DNA of 64,000 nucleotides. It comes from Daucus carota subsp. sativus (lineage: Eukaryota; Streptophyta; Magnoliopsida; Apiales; Apiaceae). The translations under genes and the position numbers were made by a program. The stretch covers positions 27,416,517 to 27,480,516 of the forward strand of contig NC_030387.2 of NCBI RefSeq assembly GCF_001625215.2, given 5' to 3'. Shown here in pieces: positions 1-8,932 of the stretch (position 1 is the stretch's first letter; the number at the start of each line of letters is the position of its first letter). Below the pieces are notes generated by a model that saw nothing but the letters and a program-made list of their open reading frames with translations, was not told the origin of the DNA and did no database searches.

Positions 1-993
1 TAAATTATTAAAAAAAATCCTCAATTTTCTTCGTGTTCAAAATCATTGTTCAAAATTTTCAAAACATCTGTTATCCGATGAAAATCACATAAATTTCTGT
101 TATCATTTTCCTATATTCATCATCAAAAAATTTTGTGAGCATTTGACACTTTTTTAGTGTAAGATGTTAGACCACACCACCCCTATTAACAAGTAACTTC
201 CGTATCTTATTCTGTCGGATTACTAGTTTGACAATCAACGGGCCCTCGTGCAGCTAAATAACATCTTCACAATCTTCTTTGTTGAAGTGTTTGTTAATGA
301 TTTTTTCGCCGAACTTATTTAGTAGAGATTGTAGACTTGTCTAGCATACTTCTTCCTCATTATTTTTCCAGTTTGGTATAATAATGTCCCTTCCGAGACT
401 GTCTTTACCTCCCTTCGGTACCTCTCGTACTCTTTGAGTGCTTTTCCCTTGTCTTCTCTCGGGCCTCGCTTCTTCCAAATTCATTCACAAACTAGTTCAG
501 CTCTTCATCTTCAATCATCTTCTTAATCAGTTATATATGTTATAGCATTCGTTAGTATTATGCCCCTTATTTTCATGATTATCATTGTACATATCTCCAT
601 TCTATTTATAGTCTGGAATTTTCAACTTTTAATATTTTTTTGGCTTCCCCTTGATTTCAAAGAGATTAATCTTGGAGAACTGGATATTAAAAGGAATGAA
701 TATCATTTGATTTCTATCTCGTCTTCGTTCGGATCTCCGATCTATCTTTCGTTCATTTTAACTAAATCGACAAGGCTCGTATCTATTGTCCTCGTCCATT
801 CTTCGGTGATATTTTTTGGTTTATTTGTGTCCCCCAATCGATGCCATCTTTCTACAAATCTTTCCCCCCCTCAAGTATATATCGTTCAAGAATTAAGGGT
901 GAATATGATGTAAGGACGATCTAAGTTTCATACCTTTTATCACCAAGAATTCCGCGGATTTGATCTTATCCAAGTTGGTGAACATGTCAGCTT

Positions 994-1315
994 TGTTGGA
1001 ATTCAGAGCACAAACAGACGAGTACAAACAGACAGACTCAATGTGTATGTTAATATGCAGAGAAAACCAGAACCTTGTTATTCTCCTTAGAAACCTGAAT
1101 ACAATACGTTTACAGAAATATATAGCAAACTCTAATATCTAACTGCTAAACTCATACAACTACTAGACACCTACAACTGCTCCACTACTGCAATACTCCT
1201 AAACTACTCGACCAACCTACACGTCCTGGTCTTCAGTTACTAGCACGAAAACTGAATACACGTTCACATAATAAATAAAACAACTAAACAAAACAAGTTA
1301 GATTAATTTCCAACA
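994..1315 (-). repeat. Complete LTR (3' LTR of the minus-strand element)
   Basis: 322 bp with TG...CA ends and an 8-bp terminal inverted repeat TGTTGGAA/TTCCAACA. It is flanked on the outside by the AGCTT target duplication and on the inside by the polypurine tract seen on the minus strand. Confidence 0.85.
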
Positions 1316-1344
1316 ATCTCCCCCATAATCTAAACTTGTCTAGC

Positions 1345-1500
1345 AATCCTTCCGGCCCGTATGGCTTATTCGACTGAGCCCGTGTGGCTATTCGACTGAG
1401 CCCGTGTGGCTATTCAACTGAGCCCGTATGGCTAATAATCTGAGCCCGTATGGCTATTCAACTGAGCCCGTATGGCTAATCAACTTACGACTACTTATGA
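1345..1500 (-). repeat. Short tandem repeat tract, inverted copy
   Basis: About six to seven units of roughly 22 bp built on GCCCGTATGGCTATTCAACTGA. This is the reverse complement of the tract at 2561-2716 and is part of the inverted arm of the Copia-type element. Confidence 0.8.
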
Positions 1501-1705
1501 CTATAATAACGCTGGTTCATCATCCTCGACGACTGCCATGTTTACTTCCTGCTTCTTCTCTCTTCCCCGTGGTGATTTGCTACATTCTGATGCATAGTGT
1601 CCCAAGGTGTTACAGTTGTAGCACCCTTGGTTTTCTCTGCATATTAACATACACATTGAGTCTGTCTGTTTGTACTCGTCTGTTTGTGCTCTGAATTCCA
1701 ACACT

Positions 1706-1717
1706 TGGTATCAGAGC
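1706..1717 (+). other. Primer binding site of the Copia-type element
   Basis: TGGTATCAGAGC is the usual plant retrotransposon primer binding site matching the 3' end of initiator methionine tRNA. It begins two bases after an LTR end (...TTCCAACA, ending at 1703), as expected for a 5' LTR junction. Confidence 0.85.
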
Positions 1718-1765
1718 AACCAGGTTCTGTATGCCTAAATATCACCCAAACACATAAACAAAACC

Positions 1766-2560
1766 ATGGAGATAACCAAGACGAAAGAAGGCTCGGTGGG
1801 TTTAAGCTATCCAATGCTAACGAAAAGTAACTATACAACATGGTCCTTGAAAATGAAAGTTTTCTTGAAGGCTCAAGGTGTTTGGAGTGCGATCGAAGGA
1901 GACCCAAAGATTATTGCTGATGAGAGGACAGTACAGATAGCTCTTGCAGCTATATACCAAGGCGTGCCAGAAGAAGTACTGCTGACTATTGCTGAGAAAG
2001 AAACCGCAAAGGAAGCTTGGGAAGCCATTAAAACGATGTGTGTAGGAGCAGAGCGAGTTAAGGAGGCTAAGGTACAAACGTTAAAGGGAGAGTTTGAGTC
2101 TCTTACAATGACGGAGACAGATAAAATCGATGATTTTTGTATGAAACTGAGCGGGATAGCGACCAACATACGGGTTCTTGGAGAAGTGATGGAGGAGTCA
2201 AGCGTTGTGAGGAAGATCCTACGTGCAGTCCCTGATAAATTTCTGCAGATAGCTTCAAATATTGAACAGTTCGGAGACATGAAAGCTATGACGGTTGAAG
2301 AGTTAGTGGGTCGTCTTAAAGCTCACGAGGAGAGGATGAAGGGCAGGTCTGAGAGCGCAGACAGACAACAACTTCTCTTGGCATCACATAATCAGAGAAC
2401 TAAAGGTGGTTATTTCCGTGACAAGAGTAGGATCAGGTGCTACAACTGTAACACCTTGGGACACTATGCATCAGAATGTAGCAAATCACCACGGGGAAGA
2501 GAGAAGAAGCAGGAAGTAAACATGGCAGTCGTCGAGGATGATGAACCAGCGTTATTATAG
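1766..2560 (+). CDS. Copia-type Gag protein (UBN2 / gag-polypeptide family)
   Basis: This intact 264-residue ORF encodes a capsid-like Gag of the plant Copia type. Residues 5-50 match the DUF4219-like start (TKSNYTTWSLKMKVFL). The UBN2-type helical core spans roughly 55-195. A CCHC zinc knuckle lies at C225-C228-H233-C238 (CYNCNTLGHYASEC). The tail is basic and then acidic (VVEDDEPALL) and ends at a TAG, with no fused protease. Normal Copia elements continue into protease, integrase and reverse transcriptase, so this is a gag-only gene that would need enzymes from a partner element. It starts 49 bp after the primer binding site. The C-terminal quarter is duplicated in inverted orientation at 1501-1627. 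Confidence 0.8.
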   Translation: MEITKTKEGSVGLSYPMLTKSNYTTWSLKMKVFLKAQGVWSAIEGDPKIIADERTVQIALAAIYQGVPEEVLLTIAEKETAKEAWEAIKTMCVGAERVKEAKVQTLKGEFESLTMTETDKIDDFCMKLSGIATNIRVLGEVMEESSVVRKILRAVPDKFLQIASNIEQFGDMKAMTVEELVGRLKAHEERMKGRSESADRQQLLLASHNQRTKGGYFRDKSRIRCYNCNTLGHYASECSKSPRGREKKQEVNMAVVEDDEPALL

Positions 2561-2716
2561 TCATAAGTAGTCGTAAGTTGATTAGCCATACGGGCTCAGT
2601 TGAATAGCCATACGGGCTCAGATTATTAGCCATACGGGCTCAGTTGAATAGCCACACGGGCTCAGTCGAATAGCCACACGGGCTCAGTCGAATAGCCACA
2701 CGGGCTCAGTCGAATA
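2561..2716 (+). repeat. Short tandem repeat tract after gag
   Basis: About six to seven units of the type TAGCCACACGGGCTCAGTCGAA lie directly downstream of the gag stop. They abut the truncated LTR. The mirror copy lies at 1345-1500. Confidence 0.8.
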
Positions 2717-3019
2717 AACAGACGAGTACAAACAGACAGACTCAATGTGTATGTTAATATGCAGAGAAAACCAGAACCTTGTTATTCTCCTTAGAAACCT
2801 GAATACAATACGTTTACAGAAATATATAGCAAACTCTAATATCTAACTGCTAAACTCATACAACTACTAGACACCTACAACTGCTCCACTACTGCAATAC
2901 TCCTAAACTACTCGACCAACCTACACGTCCTGGTCTTCAGTTACTAGCACGAAAACTGAATACAGGTTCACATAATAAATAAAACAACTAAACAAAACAA
3001 GTTAGATTAATTTCCAACA
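2716..3019 (-). repeat. Truncated LTR (5' LTR of the minus-strand element)
   Basis: This copy is collinear with 1012-1315 at a constant offset of 1704, with one substitution (C1261 versus G2965). It lacks the last 18 bp of the LTR and the primer binding site; the break abuts the tandem-repeat tract directly. Confidence 0.85.
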
Positions 3020-3900
3020 AGCTTTCTCCTTAAACCTTGCTAGATAGTCTCTAACACCTATCTCTACATCTGTCTGTAGTAAATTAACTAATGTCTTTCT
3101 CCCTTCGATAAAGGTGGGTGTAATGCCATGTAATATTCATTTTCAATTGCTCGTAAGAATTCACTGAATGAGGCATCAAGAAATGAGATTACACAGGGGC
3201 CGAAATTTTCAAGTAGGTCTAAAACATCTTACAAAATAAGACATCACAATGCCCCATGTCCATCATCAAGGACTCGTAGTTCTCATAGTGGTCTTCAGGA
3301 TCCTTTTTACTATTGAACCCGCACATCTTAGGGACCTGCCTCTCTTATGGTGGTCATAATTACTCGACCGCCTCGACTTCTAGTGGTTCATAATTGATAT
3401 TCCTATTCTGAACATGGATTCCTCATAGACGGTCTGGGACGTGGAAATCTTAATCTCTTTTAGAGTTGAGGAAATTGCGACCTTCAATCTGAATCATTTA
3501 GAGTGCGATTTAAAGTCCGAGGACTCTTTTTGATCATTCATTGCCCTCTTCTCCCTTCAGGATTTTGACTTCATTCTCACGACTTCTTCTTCGACGTCCA
3601 CGACTTTATGTATGGCTTTTTTCTTGTTGCTTAATTTCCTCTCTCCAAAGTTGTAAGTCTCGCAGCCTCAAAGCATCAACTCTCACATTTTGCATGCATT
3701 CGGGAATTCTTTTCGATTAGCTTGGATGATTGTTTTGCCTTTTCGCACTCTTTTTCCTTGACCTTCATCTCTTCTTTCATTTCTGCAGCATGGCCTATTG
3801 TTCTTTTAGAGTTGATATAGATCTTTCCTCAATTTTTTCCTTGAAATCTAACTGCCTCGAAGTGATGGGTATAATACGGGAGATTCTGGCATGAGCGACA

Positions 3901-5027
3901 TGAGTGAAATTGAGTGATCATCTTGCAGTGAATATATGCTTTATGTTTTAATTAGGTATTTGGTTAAATTTCATGATTAAGCTCACTTACACGTTCCAAC
4001 AAGTTGCGTCAGATGTTGGAATTAAATTTCTGCATGTATCATCTTCGGATTTGTAAAAAGAAAAATTCGACTAAGGGACCTAATTCATCTCCATGAGAAT
4101 AAGTTAATTAGGCTTTGGAAGAGCTTATAATGGTGTATATACTCATTTGTTATCAAAACAGAATCAATTTATACGATCATTCTTCCCCGCTTCATTAGCA
4201 TGAGCTCAACGTAAATGACTCGTTACGACGAGCCTCTAATAATAGGTTTTAAAAATAAATCTACATTTAAAAATATAGTGAAAATATAAATGTTATAACG
4301 CACTTAAAGTAAAATCTTAATCACAAAAAGTTACAAGCACGACTTTTATACTAATTTCACGTGAAAAGACATTTTGTGTTATAGTAAAATATATCTTAAC
4401 AGATGTACAACTTCTAAATTTTTAGCTGGAATTAAGAACATTTGAGATCAGCCATAACAAGAACTTACTTTCACAAATGACTTTCTCATTAATTTTTGTT
4501 TGCCTCAACAGATCAATGACTTAACGTGTATCTAACAAAGGAATTGATTGATAGCGACTGAATTAGAATAAATGTGCTTAAATATGATTTTTAAGAAATG
4601 TGCTCAAGTTTAGCAAGATGTGTATATATTTCGGGAAACTAAAGGCTTTCCTGATAGTTGGGAAAATTTCTTTTACTTTTGTAAATGACAATTCTCTTTT
4701 GACTTAAACTTGATCTGAATCACAAGTTCGAAGTTAAAAGCTTTAACTTTTGCCTTTCTTTGTGGTGGTTGTTGTCAACTCTAAATCCACCGAGTGCGAG
4801 TTTAGTTTCTTCTTCCTCATGAACAAGTAATGTGATGCTTCATCGGATCCATAATTTTATTCCACAATATTTAGCACAGTTCCCACGTTGTGCAGTTTCT
4901 TTTCGCCGAATTCGAAATAGTGAAGTGCCTTTTTGGGAAGTGTCATACATGTTACACTCACAAATGGGCTCAAATTCTAAAAGTGGTTTCACTCCTAAGT
5001 TAGCACATATGGATAGATACAGGTATC
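3901..5027. other. Intergenic, nothing recognised
   Basis: AT-rich sequence without a supported gene, structural RNA or clear repeat boundary. The short open frames are interrupted and show no family likeness. Confidence 0.5.
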
Positions 5028-5035
5028 ACTCCAAC

Positions 5036-5231
5036 TAGGGATGTACACGGTTCGGTAAAACCGACCAAACCAACCCGAACTGATCACTTTTCGACTGAAC
5101 CAACCCGATTTTTTTTAATCCGATATATATTTGGTTTAAAAAGATATAAACCCGACTTAATTGGGTTGGTTACGGGTTTGAATATTTTTAGGCCGAACCA
5201 AACCAACCCGAACAAAAAATAAAATATTTTA

Positions 5232-5292
<61 letters not shown>

Positions 5293-5714
5293 TAGCCCAG
5301 CACCTCGAATATATTTTAAATATATCATGTTGTCTAAATTAGTGATTAGTGTTACAAGTATATGATTATTTTTCACAAAATGGTATATATTCTGCAATGT
5401 TTCCGAAGGTAAAGTTTCTTAACCTACCTCAGAAAATTTATTATAAAATATTTAAGTTACATGTTTCAGTTTTACCAAGTAGTCTGATGTGCTTATGTTG
5501 GTATGCATAGGGGAGTAAAGAGTTGAGTATCGGTTTATAATATTTATTAACTCAACCAAACCAATCCAAACCGAACCAAACCGAAGTACTACAAATTGGT
5601 TTGGGTTACAAATTTATACGGTTCGGGTTGGGTTGAAATTTTGAAAACCCGACTTAATTGGGTTGGGTCAATAAATTCCATCAACCTGCCCAACCCGAAC
5701 CGTGTACACCCCTA
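5036..5714. mobile_element. Non-autonomous hAT (Ac/Ds-like) element
   Basis: The ends are inverted repeats TAGGGATGTACACGGTTCGG and CCGAACCGTGTACACCCCTA. The flanks carry a perfect 8-bp target duplication ACTCCAAC (5028-5035 and 5715-5722), diagnostic of the hAT superfamily. The 679-bp body holds subterminal motifs of the GGTTCGGGTTGGGTT kind in both orientations and no transposase ORF. Confidence 0.85.
5237..5288. repeat. (TA)n microsatellite
   Basis: About 26 uninterrupted TA units inside the hAT element. The minus-strand open frame across it is an artefact of the repeat. Confidence 0.9.
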
Positions 5715-5921
5715 ACTCCAACCGATCATCGTAGATAAAATAAAAGTATAATAAACACTAGGTATTTCAAACAAAATTTATACTTTGATTCTGAAACATC
5801 TCAACCAAACGAATACTAAAATTATGTTCTCTTGTATGGAATTAAATGATAGAGAATCGAATGAAAAAATTATATAAAAAATATCTGAGTAAAGATGAAA
5901 GTATAAGATAATAGTGAGTAA

Positions 5922-6196
5922 GGGTCATGTTCAAGAGAGGAGAGAGAACCCATAAACCCTTTACCTTATTTCTAGTATTGATTAGGGTTCTGCGCCAGAA
6001 CTTCACATGCAAAAAATGTTAATATCTATGTATTATATTTTAAAATTATTTTTGAACACACACAATGATGAAAAAACATGAAAAAAAAACATGTATTTAG
6101 ATCCTAAAAATCTGTTTAAAATTTAGGTTTCTGCAGTAGAAACTTAGTGGTTTTCTGATTCTATTTTAAGGACTGATTCTCTCTTGAGCGCGACCC
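5922..6196. mobile_element. Mutator-type MITE
   Basis: The 275-bp element has ends GGGTCATGTTCAAGAGAGGAG and, inverted, GGGTCGCGCTCAAGAGAGAA. The flanks TAGTGAGTAA (5912-5921) and TAATGAGTAA (6197-6206) form a 9-10 bp target duplication with one mismatch, which fits the Mutator superfamily. No coding capacity. Confidence 0.65.
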
Positions 6197-6206
6197 TAAT
6201 GAGTAA

Positions 6207-7236
6207 ATATAAATGGATTTAAATTTTCAATATAAGGATTATAAGAAAACAGGATGTAAAATGGAACAAGCATTCTTTTCAAAACATGTGAGTTAGAATT
6301 TTAGTTAAAATATTATGAGTTGAATAATCTAATGAATGAAAAATAAAAATATTATCCCTGATCAAAGTCATGTTAGAGTACAAAATTCATTCTATTCTCC
6401 CTCCATCTCATTCCATCCAATTGAACACAAACATAAAAATTTTATTTTTTTAAATATAATGTGTTTATTTATTTGGATGCAACAGAGCGAGCAGAAAATG
6501 AAATGAAAATTTTATTAAATAAAAGTGCACATCTTTTATATCCTATCTCATATATACTCAAAATTGTGAAATAAGATATTTTGATAATTCAATATAAAAT
6601 AATTCAACAAATACTGTAACATGTATAAATGAGGTGATTTATATTACAAAGCTTGAAAATCATTTCAATTTGTAGGATTGGTTCATCATAAATTGTTTAT
6701 AGAACAAAACGCCCCACACAAATTTTGTAAGCGGGTTTTCAAGTGTTTTTGATCAAAGTCATTTTGCAGTGAAAATTTAAAAAAGTTCGGCATTTTCCAA
6801 TAATACCATTAACCAATCATAACAGTTGGAGCAAATTACGAATACATACAGATGACAAAAATCCTAAACATTACATATCCTAGCTAAATACAACTTATAG
6901 GAGGAACATTCATTTGGAGTATAAATGTCGCGTTTTTTTTGTATATTTTATAAGAGATGCTGGCTTATCGTGATCGACTAATCCAACTCATTCTTCTATG
7001 TGAAATATCAACGTGAATTTTAGTGAGAGCACTCGAGGTATGCTTTCGATTGATTTTTGATATAAAATGAATGTATGATGGAATTCTAATACTTAAAAAC
7101 CCGTCAAATGATATAACTGCTCGGCATTTGGGAAGTACTTCACAAGGTTTAACAGAATTAGGCGCAGAGTATTTAACAAAATTAGAAGTATTTCGGGTGA
7201 TATTTTTTAAACAGAGTATTATATATGCGATGTCTC
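6207..7236. other. Intergenic, nothing recognised
   Basis: AT-rich sequence. The opposing small open frames near 7000-7300 overlap each other and show no family likeness; I read them as chance. Confidence 0.5.
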
Positions 7237-7466
7237 GTTTAATATGCAAGTACACGACATACATTTTACTCTCATTTGTGCTTATAATATATTTATCTAA
7301 TTTTTAGCTAAAATTTTCAGTAAATTGAAAATATTTTAGGAAAAGCTTATTCGGGTTTAATATGCAAGTACACGGTATACATTTTACTCTCATTTGTGTT
7401 TATGATATATTTATCTAATTTCTAGCTAAAATTTTGAGTAAATTGAAGATATTTTAGGAAAAGCTT
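7237..7466. repeat. Two-copy tandem duplication, period 118 bp
   Basis: The segment 7237-7348 is repeated at 7355-7466 with a handful of substitutions. Both copies begin GTTTAATATGCAAGTACACG and end GGAAAAGCTT. A shorter duplicated motif (GTATTGATTCGAGTTCYGGC) follows at about 7540-7602. Confidence 0.85.
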
Positions 7467-8860
7467 CGGTGATTTTCACGTATTTAATTTTAGATTGTTG
7501 CTCATACTCAGATTACGTAAATTTTTGTGCCTCGTCGATCTTAGTATTGATTCGAGTTCTGGCAAAAAAAAAAAAAGTATTGATTCGAGTTCCGGCAAAA
7601 AAATGCTGAGATTACAGATATTAGCTAGGCTCATATATGCGAAACGGGCAATTTACTCCATTATCTCTGCACAAAAAAGAAACCTATTATATCTCCACAA
7701 TAAAAAGATATAATTCATTATTCATGGTCACGCCCATCTAACTTGATCTAGATTACTAAACTTACTACTTAAGCCTCCACGTTTAAGGCATTTCGGTGCT
7801 CATGGTCGCCGAAGACAAGAAGACATTTGTTGAGAAGAAAAATGAAAATGTGTAATTTTTCTATATTTGTCAAAAAGTGAGCTGATGAAATTTCTTTAAT
7901 TTGACTATATAGCATATTATATACATAAAAAATATATTTTAACTAGCTATCTCATCGACACACATATATATAAAAGTTTACGAAATGAAATGTGAAGAAA
8001 ACATACATCTTACTCTTTTTATTTTTAGTTTCAAATTTTGATTTAAAGTTACATTTTATCCACTTCCAACTACTTACTAAATCCTTTATCTAGAAAGTTA
8101 GATTTGTCACCCGATCTTTTTATTCTCTTTTTGTCACCCGATCTTTTTATCTTAAAACATAATTTATGTATTTGGTTATAAAGTTTTAACTATTATTTTA
8201 AAATTTTCTCCACATAATTTGTAATATATTAATTATAATGATATATAATTTATCATATTATCTTAAAAGTCAAAACATAGTATCAGGTTCGACCCTAGAG
8301 ATTTGGATGTCTAGATGGATTTTGAAAATGATATTCCATTTTTAAAGATCGTAAATAAAACTTTTACATACATTCAAATCAATATACAATCACATTAGTA
8401 AAATCATTGTTTTAAGATTAACACAATCAATTCGAATGCATATAAATATATAAATGCATGTATAGATTTATCATTATATACTACATATATACAAATGTTT
8501 TGATGTTCCTGGGATAGTGGTGCTCCGGAAATTCTCTTTGTCACCTTATTCAAGTGCCAGCCCTGCATAGTATAATAAAAAAACGAGAAATGCCGTCAAA
8601 AGAACGAAACGAGGGAATAAGCAATTGAGCGAGACGTGACACAAAAATTCCACCTAGCTCGTAGCCACTACTAGCGAGAAATTGCTGTAGGTGTTACTGG
8701 TTCGTACACTTTCATCCCCACCATGGTTTATATCCCTATCTTATGAAATTAACTACAGCAATATTTCATGCAAGAATCCGCCGTCCTCTCTACATTCAGT
8801 CATTCACTATCAACTTAAAGTCCACATATGCATGCAAACCTTACACATATATTTCTCTCA
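7467..8860. other. Intergenic, upstream region of the lipase gene
   Basis: AT-rich, gene-free sequence. A 21-bp motif (TTTGTCACCCGATCTTTTTAT) occurs twice at about 8104-8150. The last several hundred bases presumably hold the lipase promoter, but no regulatory site can be assigned with confidence. Confidence 0.45.
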
Positions 8861-8870
8861 CAATATAAAT
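8861..8870 (+). promoter_or_regulatory. Possible TATA box of the lipase gene
   Basis: CAATATAAAT lies about 65 bp upstream of the start codon, which would allow a short leader of roughly 30-40 nt. Position and composition fit a plant TATA box, but this is only a sequence match. Confidence 0.3.
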
Positions 8871-8932
8871 GTTAGTGACTCTCACTCCTAAACTTATGCT
8901 CTCACAAAATTCTTCATATTTTCAATTCTTAT

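Larger units (their letters stand above)
994..3019 (-). mobile_element. Gag-only Copia-type LTR retrotransposon with internal inversion
   Basis: The element is bounded by perfect 5-bp target duplications AGCTT (989-993 and 3020-3024). The 322-bp LTR at 994-1315 runs TGTTGGAA to TTCCAACA, with a purine-rich tract on the minus strand next to it (1316-1328, reading ATCTCCCCCATAA on plus). The right LTR (2716-3019) matches 1012-1315 with one mismatch in 304 bp and no gaps, so the insertion is young. Between them lies an inverted internal block: the last 76 bp of an LTR (1628-1703), a primer binding site TGGTATCAGAGC (1706-1717, initiator Met tRNA type), a gag gene (1766-2560) and a tandem-repeat tract, all in the opposite orientation to both LTRs. 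A second, inverted copy of the gag 3' end and repeat tract lies at 1345-1627. No protease, integrase or reverse transcriptase is present, as in the non-autonomous TR-GAG elements. Confidence 0.85.
1..3900 (-). pseudogene. Degenerate Ty3/gypsy gag-protease remnant, split by a later insertion
   Basis: Read on the minus strand, this stretch keeps eroded pieces of a Ty3/gypsy polyprotein in the right order. A charged coiled-coil-like segment lies near 3860-3560. A gag core follows at about 3110-3020 and continues past the inserted element at 993-840; it contains the series GVRDYLARFKEKADMF, typical of retrotransposon gag. A degraded aspartic-protease segment lies near 265-165, where the family's catalytic Asp-containing loop has become LVNRGGV and is followed by a stop. 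Frameshifts and stops are frequent, so nothing is translatable. No LTRs were recognised. The reading frame joins across the 994-3019 insertion once one 5-bp duplication is removed, which supports both assignments. The parts between these segments were not resolved. Confidence 0.6.

Noticed and set aside
560..913. 117-codon plus-strand open frame
   Set aside because: It is hydrophobic and low complexity and lies antisense to the gypsy remnant; no family likeness.
1873..2280. 135-codon minus-strand frame
   Set aside because: It is the antisense shadow of the gag gene.
1345..2716. CRISPR-like array of 22-bp repeats
   Set aside because: The units are adjacent with no spacers, lie inside a plant retroelement and are mirrored by an inverted copy; this is a tandem repeat tract.
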